Source: Chthonomonas sp. UBA2017 (GTDB lineage: Bacteria; Armatimonadota; Fimbriimonadia; Fimbriimonadales; Fimbriimonadaceae). Taken from it: DNA of 64,000 bases. Below the pieces are notes generated by a model, which ran no database searches, was not told the origin of the DNA, and saw nothing but the letters and a program-made list of their open reading frames with translations. The stretch spans positions 124,001 to 188,000 of the forward strand of contig DDCB01000038.1 in assembly GCA_002335425.1 (NCBI GenBank). Reading direction: 5' to 3'. A program made the position numbers and the translations under genes. Below, piece after piece: positions 43,310 to 52,006 of the stretch (positions within the stretch are counted from its first letter, which is position 1; each line of letters opens with the position of its first letter).

Positions 43310-44277
43310 GAGTCGGCATCATCGGCGCGGGCGTTGCCGGACTGGCTGCGGCCCGAGCGCTCCATCGTGCTGGCACCGAGGTCGTGGTCTTCGAGAAGTC
43401 AAGAGGCTTCGGCGGCCGATGCGCCACCCGCCGGGTCGGGGATTTCACTTTCGACACCGGAGCGACTTCAATCGCCCCGCGCGGGCGTCCCCTCGAAGCG
43501 GTCATGACCCAAGAACTCGATTCGAGCGACCTGGTCGTCATCGAAAAGCCGATCTATCACCATCAGTATGGCCGGATCACTCCGGGCGACGCCCCCAAGT
43601 TCCGGCGGTACGCATACCGGTCGGGTATGACGAAGCTCGCCAAGCTCCTCGGCGAAGGACTCTCGATTCGCTTCGAAACCCGCATCGAGAGCCTCGAAAA
43701 AGTGAACGGAACGATCCGAATGGGGAACGAGGAGTTTGACGCCGTGATCTTAGCCTGCCCCACCCCCCAAGCCCAAGCCCTCCTTGAATCAGTGAACGAA
43801 TCTCGTAGCCTCGCGAACACCCGATTCCGACCCTGCTTAAGCCTGCTGCTGGGCTACGACCTCGACCTTGGCGACGTCCCTTACTGCGCGGTGATCGACC
43901 CCGAGCAACGAAGTCCCTTGACGTGGCTGAGCGTCGAGTCGGCAAAATCGCCGGGTCGGGCGCCCACCGGCTCGACCGCTCTCGTCGCCCAAATGGGTCC
44001 CGAATTTAGCCGAGCCAATGAGACCGCCGAAGATTCGGTCATCTTAAATGAAGCTCTCGCGACCCTCGCCCGGCTCTTTGGGCCGAAATGGGAGTCGCCC
44101 TCGCTCGCCGAAGTCAAACGCTGGAAATACAGCCAACCCGAAACAACCGCACTTTTTGACACCGTCAATCGTCCCGGATCGAAAATCATCATCGCCGGAG
44201 ACGGGGTCATGGGCCCTCGCGTCGAGTTCGCCTACGAATCGGGCGTGCAAGCCGCTAAAATGCTGTTAGAGGAATGA
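43306..44277 (+). CDS. Renalase-like FAD/NAD(P)-dependent oxidoreductase
   Basis: 323 residues from TTG at 43306 (TTGA overlap with the previous gene). GxGxxG is IGAGVAGLAAARALHRAG, then EKSRGFGGRCATRR, the renalase-type dinucleotide loop. The end GDGVMGPRVEFAYESG is the FAD C-terminal motif. Renalase in bacteria oxidises alpha-NAD(P)H isomers, and a repair role is plausible here, but this is inference. It overlaps the next gene by 4 bases. Confidence 0.8.
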   Translation: MRVGIIGAGVAGLAAARALHRAGTEVVVFEKSRGFGGRCATRRVGDFTFDTGATSIAPRGRPLEAVMTQELDSSDLVVIEKPIYHHQYGRITPGDAPKFRRYAYRSGMTKLAKLLGEGLSIRFETRIESLEKVNGTIRMGNEEFDAVILACPTPQAQALLESVNESRSLANTRFRPCLSLLLGYDLDLGDVPYCAVIDPEQRSPLTWLSVESAKSPGRAPTGSTALVAQMGPEFSRANETAEDSVILNEALATLARLFGPKWESPSLAEVKRWKYSQPETTALFDTVNRPGSKIIIAGDGVMGPRVEFAYESGVQAAKMLLEE

Positions 44278-44924
44278 AACTTTTCGTCGCCATACTTGGA
44301 TGGGGGCTCGGATCGGTCCTGGGGTATGCCCAGTCGGTTCAGCTTCTTTTTAGCCAACCCCCTAACACCTCGGGCACCCTGACTTGGACGGCGAGTCTCG
44401 TCCAGCCCGGGCGAAAAGTTACCCAATCGAACCTGGTCTTGACTGCCTCCGGTCGGAGGCTCACCGTCCGGATGGAGTCGGTGTTCGCCGCCGATGGTGC
44501 CCCTCTCCGCATGATTTCGGAAACGGTCTCCGGGACCGCACTGCTCCAAAGAATCGTCGCCGATTTTCGGCCGGACGGCGTCCACCTCTCGGGCGAGCGG
44601 GCCAGTAAGAAGCTGAACCAGGTCGTCGCCTATCCCGAAGGGGCCCCTTGGAAAGACGTCGGCGAATTCTGGTTCCTGCGAGACCAACCCAAGCCTGGGG
44701 CCAAGCTGTTGACGTACCGATTTTCGCTGGAGGACCTTCAATGGCGAGTCCAAGAACGTCATTACGTCGGTCGCAGTAAGAAGAAAATCGGCAATCGGGA
44801 GTGGGAGGGGCATCTCGTTCGAGTGGATGGCGGCGAGTTTCTCCTCGATGACCGCGGCGACCCGATCTGGATCGAAACCACCACCGGCGCCACCTTGACC
44901 CGAAAGGAGAAACCAAACCTATGA
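44274..44924 (+). CDS. Secreted protein, DUF3108-like, copy 1
   Basis: 216 residues with a signal peptide (KLFVAILGWGLGSVLGYA). The mature domain has many strands (TLTWTASLVQPGRKV, RLTVRMESVFAADGAPL) and ends DDRGDPIWIETTTGATLTR. It is a paralogue of the next gene: both have W-F-x-x-x-x-P-K-P-G, a YVG...IG-R/N-R/K stretch and a final DD-x-G-x-P. I assign it to the DUF3108-like fold on layout alone. Function is unknown. It overlaps both neighbours by 4 bases. Confidence 0.7.
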   Translation: MKLFVAILGWGLGSVLGYAQSVQLLFSQPPNTSGTLTWTASLVQPGRKVTQSNLVLTASGRRLTVRMESVFAADGAPLRMISETVSGTALLQRIVADFRPDGVHLSGERASKKLNQVVAYPEGAPWKDVGEFWFLRDQPKPGAKLLTYRFSLEDLQWRVQERHYVGRSKKKIGNREWEGHLVRVDGGEFLLDDRGDPIWIETTTGATLTRKEKPNL

Positions 44925-45565
44925 CCACCTTCGTCGCCCTCCTCTGCGTCGCGAATTTCGCGCAAGCTCCCAAGACCCTGCAAGCAGACTTTGACCTCAA
45001 AGTCATGGATCAAAAAGCAGGCTCGGCCAAGTGTGTCTTCAAGACCTTTGCCAACGGAAACTCATCTCGCGAGCTGACGCTGAACATTGAGTTTGGCGGC
45101 ACCCGCGGGACGCTGAAGATGGCGGAGACTTTTGACGCGAACGCATTCCCGCTGGAATCGGTCCAAAGCTCCCAAAACGGCCAGGCAAAATTCCAAGTCA
45201 CAATGAAGTACACGAAGAACTCCGTTCAAGTGACCGAAGACGCCGCCGGCAAGATCTCCCGCAGAACGCTCAAGCTCAGCGGCAAAAACACATTTGTCGA
45301 TCCGAGCGTGCTGTGGTTTCAAGGGACGCCGCCCAAGCCGGGGACCAGCGTCAAGTACTGGGCCGTCGATGACGATGCCGCGAAACTGGAGCAAGTCTCC
45401 ATCCGCTACGTCGGGCCGCGCGAGCTCACGATCGGACGAAAAAAGGTCCGAGCCCATCTGATTGAGGGCGATGTCGCCACCCAGTACTGGGACGATCAAG
45501 GATTCCCTTATCAGATCACATTCAAGCAGACTCCGGTTATCGAAATCACACGCCGATTGCCCTGA
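44921..45565 (+). CDS. Secreted protein, DUF3108-like, copy 2
   Basis: 214 residues with a short signal peptide (TTFVALLCVANFAQA). Motifs shared with the previous gene include FQGTPPKPGTSVKYW, RYVGPRELTIGRKKVRAHLI and WDDQGFPYQI. The pair arose by duplication and then diverged strongly. The domain is probably periplasmic; function is unknown. It lies 23 bases before dapB and is expressed with it. Confidence 0.7.
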   Translation: MTTFVALLCVANFAQAPKTLQADFDLKVMDQKAGSAKCVFKTFANGNSSRELTLNIEFGGTRGTLKMAETFDANAFPLESVQSSQNGQAKFQVTMKYTKNSVQVTEDAAGKISRRTLKLSGKNTFVDPSVLWFQGTPPKPGTSVKYWAVDDDAAKLEQVSIRYVGPRELTIGRKKVRAHLIEGDVATQYWDDQGFPYQITFKQTPVIEITRRLP

Positions 45566-45588
45566 TCTCGGGGTCTGAAGAAACCAAG

Positions 45589-46374
45589 ATGGACAAGATT
45601 CGAGTCGGAGTGATCGGGGCTTACGGGCGAATGGGCCAGGCGAGTTGCCAAGCCATCGCCCGGTCCTCAGATCTCGAACTGGTCTGGGCCATCGACCTCG
45701 AAGGCGTCCGCGAGCCGATCCCGGGAACTTCGCTCACCATCGAGAGCGACTTCTCCCCGCAATCTCCGCTGGAAAAGGCCCAGGTCTTGCTCGATTTCAC
45801 CCACCCCAGTGTCGCCGCATCCCACGCGGTGCGAGCCCTGCAAGCTGGGGTTGCTCCGATTGTCGGTACGAGTGGGCTCTCCACAGGCGACCTTCAATCC
45901 CTGTCTCAGCTCTCCGAAGAAGCAGGCGTCCCCGCCCTCGTGATCCCGAATTTCGCAATCGGAGCCGTCCTGATGATCCAATTTGCGGCATTGGCGGCCC
46001 GCTGGCTCCCCGAGTGTGAAATCATCGAGCTGCACCACGAGCGGAAGGTGGATGCCCCGAGCGGCACCGCCGAATACACCGCCGAAAAGATTGCCGAAGC
46101 TCGCCAAGGTCACCTTCCTCCACCTCGCGACTCGCTCCTTCGTTATCCGGGGGCTCGCGGCGCCAAGGTCCACGGCGTGCCGATCCACTCGATCCGTCTG
46201 CCGGGCAAACTGGCCCACCAGATGGTGATCTTAGGAGCCCCCGGCGAGACCTTGACCTTGCAGCACGACTCGACGGACCGATCTTCCTTCATGCCGGGCG
46301 TTCTTTTGGCCATTCGAAAAGTGCTCTCGCGCCAGGGCCTCGCCGTCGGGCTCGAAAATCTTCTGGACTTATGA
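45589..46374 (+). CDS. dapB: 4-hydroxy-tetrahydrodipicolinate reductase DapB
   Basis: 261 residues. DapB makes tetrahydrodipicolinate with NAD(P)H in the lysine and diaminopimelate pathway, which feeds peptidoglycan. The nucleotide motif is VGVIGAYGRMGQASCQA, and the catalytic signature is ELHHERKVDAPSGTA, with the His pair and the Lys. NFAIGAVLM is also typical. It overlaps the next gene by 4 bases. dapA and the rest are not in the window. Confidence 0.96.
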   Translation: MDKIRVGVIGAYGRMGQASCQAIARSSDLELVWAIDLEGVREPIPGTSLTIESDFSPQSPLEKAQVLLDFTHPSVAASHAVRALQAGVAPIVGTSGLSTGDLQSLSQLSEEAGVPALVIPNFAIGAVLMIQFAALAARWLPECEIIELHHERKVDAPSGTAEYTAEKIAEARQGHLPPPRDSLLRYPGARGAKVHGVPIHSIRLPGKLAHQMVILGAPGETLTLQHDSTDRSSFMPGVLLAIRKVLSRQGLAVGLENLLDL

Positions 46375-46931
46375 ACCGATTTGAACCCCAGTCCGTCCCG
46401 CTGGCCGAACTGAAGTCGGTCGAGCCGCCCCTCGACCCGCGATTCAAAGGCTTGCCGCGAAAGGTCTTGACCGTTTGGCGGGTCTCAACGGTTCTCGGGG
46501 TTTTGGGAAGCGCGATCCTCTTCTTTCCGTTGGAGCTCACTCTTCGGCGGGTCGTGGCCCGGGCTTTGGACCTCCAGTTCCTCGGGTTCACGGGGAGCTT
46601 CACTCTTTTGATCCTGGCGCTCCTTACCCCTTACGCGCTTTATGTGACAAAGCGGTCGTACGAAAACTGGCGGTTCTTGGTTCGGGACGACGACGTTTTG
46701 ATCTACAGCGGATTTCTCTCTCGGACGCTTCAGTGCATTCCTCGAATCCGCATCCAGCACGTTGATATTCAGTCGGGCCCCATCGACCGGATGCTCGGCC
46801 TCACCCAAGTCACCCTCCATACCGCCGGCGGTGCCCTTCAGCAAGCCAAAATTCCCGGGCTCACCGCCGCCGATGCCGAACGCTTGCGGGATGAGCTCCT
46901 GATTAAAGTGGTGCCCCCACCGGCCCCATGA
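46371..46931 (+). CDS. Bacterial PH-domain (bPH2, YdbS-like) membrane protein
   Basis: 186 residues. Two hydrophobic segments (VLTVWRVSTVLGVLGSAILFF and FTLLILALLTPYALYV) precede a bPH2 domain (~100-175) with the family strand FLSRTLQCIPRIRIQHVDIQSGPIDRMLGLTQVTLHTAGG. The bPH2 domains sit on the cytoplasmic side of the membrane in YdbS and YdbT, which work as a pair. The next gene is the YdbT-like partner, overlapping by 4 bases. Function is not established in the family. Confidence 0.88.
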   Translation: MNRFEPQSVPLAELKSVEPPLDPRFKGLPRKVLTVWRVSTVLGVLGSAILFFPLELTLRRVVARALDLQFLGFTGSFTLLILALLTPYALYVTKRSYENWRFLVRDDDVLIYSGFLSRTLQCIPRIRIQHVDIQSGPIDRMLGLTQVTLHTAGGALQQAKIPGLTAADAERLRDELLIKVVPPPAP

Positions 46932-48517
46932 CGACCCCACCTCCCGCGATCTCTTTTGATGTCGGACTGTTACGGCGGCTCCACCCGGCAACCTTCATCA
47001 TCGAATTCGCCCGCGCCATCGGCCGGTTCTTGTGGGCGATCATCGTGGTGTTCGTCCTCAGCGTCACCGACGGCAAAGGCGATTCGAGCGAGATCTTTTT
47101 CGCCGCCATCGGAATCCTCGGCGGGGTGTCGGCGCTCGTTCGCTACTGGACCACCAGCTACGCCGTGATCAAGGACCATCTCGTCGTCAAAACGGGGGTC
47201 TTCCAAAAACAGGTCCGAACGATCCCGATCGATAAAGTCCAAGACATCCAGATGGTGCGCAACCTGCTCCACAGAGTCTTAGGCATCACCGACCTGAAGA
47301 TCGAGACCGCCGCCGGAGTCGGGGCCGAGTGTGAGCTCTCCGCCGTCAGCCTCAAGGAAGCCGACCGGCTTCGCTACGAAATTCTCGGGTCCCACGCCGG
47401 GGTCCGCGAACGTAGCTCCGTGGCGGGCTTTGTCGGGCCGGGCCTGGCCCCGATCCCCGTCCAGCCCGAACATCCCCAAATCTATCATGCCCGCATCGGC
47501 GATCTCGCCCTCCTCGGCTCGACCGAAAACCGGCTCTTTGCGTTCATCGCTTGGCTGTCGGGGTTTTTTGCCTTAGGGAGTCAGATCGACATTGGGGCCC
47601 TCTTGCTCCGAATCGAGCGGTCTTTTAGCTGGGTGCCGTTCCTCCCCACGTTTCGCGAGGCCCTCATCGCCGCGCTCGTGATCGTGGCGATGTTCCTCGG
47701 TTGGATCGCCGCGATTGCGACCTCGATTGTCGGCTATTGGAACTACACGGTGCGATCCAGTGGCGAACAGCTCACCCGCCAGTTCGGCCTGCTCACCCAG
47801 CACGAGAACAACGTTCCCTTGCGTCGAATCCAAGCGGTCCGGCTTCGCGGGACGTGGCTCAGCCTTCTCATCGGGTTTTGCCAGGTTCAAGTTCGAACCG
47901 CGGGCTCAGCCGAACTCACCGGAGAACACGTGATGTTCCCGATTGTGCGAAAGCGAGAGTTCGCGTCCATTGTTCGGCATCTCTTTCAAAAGGTCGATTT
48001 CGACTCGGTCCGATGGAAACCGATCAGTCGGCGGTCCATTCGGCGAGGCTTCTTCTTACACCTCTGGCCAGGCTTGATTTTCGGCGCCCTTTTCAGCGTG
48101 CCGCTGAGCTATCAAATTGTCCCCACAGGGAGCCATCCGCTCGACGGGCTCACGTTCACCGACTGGGGATCGACCTTTGCCCGCTTTGCGCTGGCATGGC
48201 TGGTCGCCAGCGTCGCCCTGGCCTATGCCCGATTCCGCGGGGCGGGCTACGACCAGCTCGAAGACTTTTGGATCTGCCGAACCGGGGTCTTTACCCGTTC
48301 GCAGCTGGTGGTCCCGCTGGCAAAGATCCAGACCGTCAGAGTGACCCAGTCTTACTTCCAGCGTCGAGGCGGACTCGCAACGGTCGTCGTCACGACCGCC
48401 GGGAGCTTCGGCAGCGGCGCCCTGTGGGACCTCCCTTTCCGAGAGGCCCTCGAACTGGCCGACTGGCTCGCCGCCGGGGGCTCCCGATCCGAGCTCTTCA
48501 TGGTCGACGGAGTCTGA
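46928..48517 (+). CDS. Bacterial PH-domain (bPH2, YdbT-like) membrane protein
   Basis: 529 residues with three bPH2 units (~75-150, ~270-345, ~435-515) separated by pairs of hydrophobic segments. Each unit has the pattern 'KVQDIQMVRNLLHRVLGITDLKIETAAG', recurring as RRIQAVRLRGTWLSLLIGFC and AKIQTVRVTQSYFQRRGG. YdbT of Bacillus has the same triple layout and acts with YdbS. It is the last gene of the seven-gene run. The 61 bases before the cyclase-like gene contain no hairpin. Confidence 0.9.
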   Translation: MTTPPPAISFDVGLLRRLHPATFIIEFARAIGRFLWAIIVVFVLSVTDGKGDSSEIFFAAIGILGGVSALVRYWTTSYAVIKDHLVVKTGVFQKQVRTIPIDKVQDIQMVRNLLHRVLGITDLKIETAAGVGAECELSAVSLKEADRLRYEILGSHAGVRERSSVAGFVGPGLAPIPVQPEHPQIYHARIGDLALLGSTENRLFAFIAWLSGFFALGSQIDIGALLLRIERSFSWVPFLPTFREALIAALVIVAMFLGWIAAIATSIVGYWNYTVRSSGEQLTRQFGLLTQHENNVPLRRIQAVRLRGTWLSLLIGFCQVQVRTAGSAELTGEHVMFPIVRKREFASIVRHLFQKVDFDSVRWKPISRRSIRRGFFLHLWPGLIFGALFSVPLSYQIVPTGSHPLDGLTFTDWGSTFARFALAWLVASVALAYARFRGAGYDQLEDFWICRTGVFTRSQLVVPLAKIQTVRVTQSYFQRRGGLATVVVTTAGSFGSGALWDLPFREALELADWLAAGGSRSELFMVDGV

Positions 48518-48578
48518 TTCTGCGACTTTCGCTGCCACCTGGAGCGTTCTCAGCCGTATACTTAGGAGCGATTCAAGA

Positions 48579-49868
48579 ATGCCCAAGACGCCAGCCCGCC
48601 TGACAGAACTGGATCCCGCCCTCACCCGCATTTCCGAACTTGGAGATGAGGTCGCCGAGATGTTGGTGCTGGCCGAGCGACTCCGCGCGGTCCATGGCGG
48701 CGACCTCGACGACGCTTCCATCGACGCCGTCTCCGAAATCACCGGCGCGACCCCTGAGTTCGTTCGAGTCGCCCTCCGAAACGCCGAAAAAACTCAAAAA
48801 AAGGTTCGGTTGTCCGAGCGGATTCGCAACCTCTTTTTGTCCTTCAACCCCGAAGTCCGGTCGATGGTCCAAGGCGGGCTCATCGCGACCGCCTTTGCAA
48901 TTTCGTTTGGCTTTCGCACGATCGGCGATCCGGGCGGCCTCTCGTCCGTCGTCGGCATCTTGCTCGCGGTCTTTGGGCTGATCAATGCGTCCCTCGCAAG
49001 AACGCCCCGCGCCGCCGTACTCACTGGTGCGATCACCGGCGCGTCGATGGTCCTGATGACCGCCATCGTTTTGGCGGTCACGGCGCTCTTCGTCACGCAC
49101 AACACCGTCGTCATTGCGCCGATGATCTTGGTCTACGCAGTCGGCGGGGCCTTGCTGGGATCGCTCAGCCATAAAATCATGGCCCGCGTTCGGGGATCTT
49201 TGGGGCTGAAGGACCCCGCCGCCGAGCGCCAAGAGCTTCTCGCCCAGCTGATGGAGATTCAAGACAAGCTCCATGGCGATAAGAAGGCCCTGACCTTTCT
49301 CAGCATCGACATGGTCGGCTCGACGCAGATGAAGATGGAGTCCGACCCCTTGGCGGTCGAATACACCTTCAACGAGTACCACCGCTATGTCGAAGCGATT
49401 GTGCGCAAGCACGGCGGCAACATTCACTCCACCGCAGGGGATGGCGTCACCGCCGCCTTTGACGACGTGCAGCCCGCATTTCTGGCGGCGAGGCAGATTC
49501 AAAGTGGACTCATCGAGCTCAACACCCACCGCAACCGAATCCAAAAGCCGATCGCGCTCCGCATCGGACTCCATACGGGTGAGGTTTGGGGTGCTGGCGA
49601 CGGAGTTGAGCGCGTCAACTTCTCCTCGGTCATCGACGTCGCTGCACATTTGCAAAAAGTGTGCCCGGTCGGCGGAGTCGCCGTGAGCGACCTCGCGGCG
49701 CGTTCGCTCCAAGGCGGGCCCGCCCGTGTTGGCAGCGAAGAAGTCGAGGTCCAAGGGGTCTCCGGCCGAGTCTGGCGGGCGAAAATCACGCTCGATTCGC
49801 TGCCTGCGGCTTCGCTACCCGCCGTTCCAAAGCCACCCCTCCAACAGGGGGATCGCGCGCCGGGCTAG
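48579..49868 (+). CDS. Membrane-anchored class III cyclase-like protein with altered active site
   Basis: 429 residues. Residues ~1-95 are a helical N-terminal domain, ~96-190 contain four hydrophobic segments, and ~235-400 are a class III nucleotidyl cyclase homology domain. The two metal aspartates are present (Asp244 in LSIDMVGSTQM, Asp288 in AGDGVTAAF). The position of the substrate-selecting Lys is Ser284 and the usual Asn-x3-Arg transition-state pair reads Asp353 to His357 (IDVAAHLQ). It may be a weak, altered-specificity or pseudo-cyclase, or a sensor module. The stop overlaps the convergent flhA stop by three bases, so both stop codons are read from one CTAG palindrome. Confidence 0.8.
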   Translation: MPKTPARLTELDPALTRISELGDEVAEMLVLAERLRAVHGGDLDDASIDAVSEITGATPEFVRVALRNAEKTQKKVRLSERIRNLFLSFNPEVRSMVQGGLIATAFAISFGFRTIGDPGGLSSVVGILLAVFGLINASLARTPRAAVLTGAITGASMVLMTAIVLAVTALFVTHNTVVIAPMILVYAVGGALLGSLSHKIMARVRGSLGLKDPAAERQELLAQLMEIQDKLHGDKKALTFLSIDMVGSTQMKMESDPLAVEYTFNEYHRYVEAIVRKHGGNIHSTAGDGVTAAFDDVQPAFLAARQIQSGLIELNTHRNRIQKPIALRIGLHTGEVWGAGDGVERVNFSSVIDVAAHLQKVCPVGGVAVSDLAARSLQGGPARVGSEEVEVQGVSGRVWRAKITLDSLPAASLPAVPKPPLQQGDRAPG

Positions 49869-51937
49869 GCGGCCTGAACTTGGCCCAGGAATTCGACGTC
49901 GGCTTTGGCTGAGACCTCGTTGAACGCCAAGACATGGAGACTCGGCAAGTGCCGATCCAGCAGCCGTCGCAAAGGCAACCGGAGGGTGTTGCCACAAAGC
50001 ACCACCGGCTGAACCCCTAACACCGCAGCTTGATCAAGCTGAGCCTTCAGGCTCGCCATGACGCGCTGCTGGGCATCGGGCTCCAAGACGAGCATCTGCC
50101 CCATCGTCGTGTTTTGCAGCGACTCGGTCAGGAGTCGCTCCAGGCTCGGTTCCAAGGTGATGCAGTAGAGCTTATTCTCGTGGTCCAGGTATTGCCGAGT
50201 GATCGTCCGCGCGATGGAGGCTCGGACCAGCTCGCCGAGGGCATCCGGGTCTTTGGTTCGGCTCGCAAAGTCGGCGAGCGTCTCCAAAATTGTGACCATG
50301 TCTCGAATTGGGACCCGCTCCCGGAGCAAGTGCTGCAGGACCTTTTGGACATCACCTAGGCTGAGCTGAGTGGGGACGAGGTCGGCGACCAGACTCTCGT
50401 TGGTCTGCTTGGTCTGCTCCAAGAGTGTGAAAACGTCTTGACGGCTGATCAGCTCCGCCGCATGGACCTTCACGATCTCGCTGAGGTGGGTGCTCATCAT
50501 CGCGCTCGGCTCGACAACGGTGTAGCCCGCTCGTTCAGCAAAGTCACGCGCCCCCGGATCGATCCAGACGGCCGGCAAGCCGAACACCGGCTCGATGGTC
50601 CGAGCCCCGGGCAGATCGCTCGAACCTTCGCCCCCAATCGCCAAGAGCTGATCCGGGTAAGCCACCGACTTCGCGACTTCTTCGCCGCGGACCTTGATGA
50701 CATATTCGTGGGGACCCAACCCAATCGAATCTCGGATGCGCACACTCGGCATCACATAGCCCAGGTCCACCGCCAATTGCCGCCGAGTCGAAGAGACTCG
50801 ATCCGGCAGATCTCCGCCGGCTCGGGTATCGGCGAGCTTCGTCAACCCGTAGCCGATCTCGATCTCCAGCGTATCGACTTGGACCAGAGGAAGGACCGTC
50901 TCCGGGCCCGCCGGAGTCGAAGCGGCGGCTTGCTCGGCCAAAGTGGGCGTGGGCGTTTCGGGCTCCATCAAGCTTTGCGCCGCATTCGGATTCACCGTTA
51001 AGTATCGATAGAGCGCAATCAGCGTCCCGCCAAAGAAGAGGAACAAGATCGCCGGGAAACCCGGCACAAAGGCGAAAGCACACAGCGCAATTCCCGCCCC
51101 ACCGATCGCCTTGGGCTGCGCGATCATCTGACCGATCACGGCCCCGCCCATGCTCTTTTCTTGCCCCGCTCGGGTGACCAGAAGGCCGCTCGCGGTGCTG
51201 ATGAGCAGAGCCGGAATCTGGGAAACGAGGCCCTCACCGACGCTCAGCAGCGCATAGTTACGCAAGATCGACATGAAGTCGCCCTCATTGCGCAAAAAGC
51301 CCACGACGATGCCGCCGATGATGTTCACCGCGATGATCAAGATCGCTGCAATCGCGTCGCCTTTGATGAACTTGCTCGCACCATCCATCGAGCCGTAGAA
51401 GTCGGCCTCTTGCTTGACCTGCTTTCGCCGCTCGCGAGCCTGCTCTTCGTTGATCAGCCCCGCCGCCAGGTCCGCATCGATCGCCATCTGCTTGCCGGGC
51501 ATCGCATCCAAGGTGAACCGGGCGACGACTTCACTCACCCGGCCCGCACCGTTCGTGATGACCACGAACTGAACGATGACCAAGATGATAAACGCAACAA
51601 AGCCGACGACAAAGTCGCCGCCCATGATGAATCGACCAAACGTCTCGATGACTTGGCCCGCTTGGCCAGAGCCCAAAATGAGCTTCGTGGCGGCGATGCT
51701 CAGCGCCAGTCGAAAGAGCGTGGTGATGAGCAAGAGGCTCGGGAAGACACTGAACTTCAGCGGATCGTCCGCGTTCACGCTCGCGAGCAAGATGATCACC
51801 GACGAGGCGATGGCGACCACCAACGCCGCATCGAGCGCCCAATGAGGCAGTGGCAAAATCAACATCGCCACAATCACCAAGAGCCCGACGCCGAGCATCA
51901 GGTCGGTGTGCTTGAAAAGCCTCTGGAGCGGGTTCAT
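49865..51937 (-). CDS. flhA: Flagellar biosynthesis protein FlhA
   Basis: 690 residues. FlhA is the export-gate protein of the flagellar type III secretion system. The N-terminal ~325 residues have eight hydrophobic segments and the conserved cytoplasmic FHIPEP-type loop: RFTLDAMPGKQMAIDADL followed by INEEQARERRKQVKQEADFYGSMDGASKF. The C-terminal ~345 residues are the cytoplasmic nonamer ring domain that docks substrates. No other flagellar export gene flanks it, so it is an orphan next to lexA. A hairpin ends 3 bases before its ATG. Confidence 0.97.
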   Translation of the reverse strand: MNPLQRLFKHTDLMLGVGLLVIVAMLILPLPHWALDAALVVAIASSVIILLASVNADDPLKFSVFPSLLLITTLFRLALSIAATKLILGSGQAGQVIETFGRFIMGGDFVVGFVAFIILVIVQFVVITNGAGRVSEVVARFTLDAMPGKQMAIDADLAAGLINEEQARERRKQVKQEADFYGSMDGASKFIKGDAIAAILIIAVNIIGGIVVGFLRNEGDFMSILRNYALLSVGEGLVSQIPALLISTASGLLVTRAGQEKSMGGAVIGQMIAQPKAIGGAGIALCAFAFVPGFPAILFLFFGGTLIALYRYLTVNPNAAQSLMEPETPTPTLAEQAAASTPAGPETVLPLVQVDTLEIEIGYGLTKLADTRAGGDLPDRVSSTRRQLAVDLGYVMPSVRIRDSIGLGPHEYVIKVRGEEVAKSVAYPDQLLAIGGEGSSDLPGARTIEPVFGLPAVWIDPGARDFAERAGYTVVEPSAMMSTHLSEIVKVHAAELISRQDVFTLLEQTKQTNESLVADLVPTQLSLGDVQKVLQHLLRERVPIRDMVTILETLADFASRTKDPDALGELVRASIARTITRQYLDHENKLYCITLEPSLERLLTESLQNTTMGQMLVLEPDAQQRVMASLKAQLDQAAVLGVQPVVLCGNTLRLPLRRLLDRHLPSLHVLAFNEVSAKADVEFLGQVQAA

Positions 51938-51940
51938 GGC

Positions 51941-51987
51941 GATTTTGCCGGGCAGATTCCGCCCGTATCGGAATGCTCGGCAAAATC
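51941..51987 (-). promoter_or_regulatory. Hairpin directly before the flhA start
   Basis: GATTTTGCCG (51941-51950) pairs perfectly with 51978-51987, with an inner hairpin CGGGC (51949-51953) to GCCCG (51961-51965). On the minus strand it lies between the lexA stop and the flhA ATG, 3 bases before the start codon, and covers the space where a Shine-Dalgarno should be. No T-run follows, so it looks more like a translation block or a weak lexA terminator. Confidence 0.45.
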
Positions 51988-52006
51988 ACCGGGAACTGGA
52001 GCCCGG

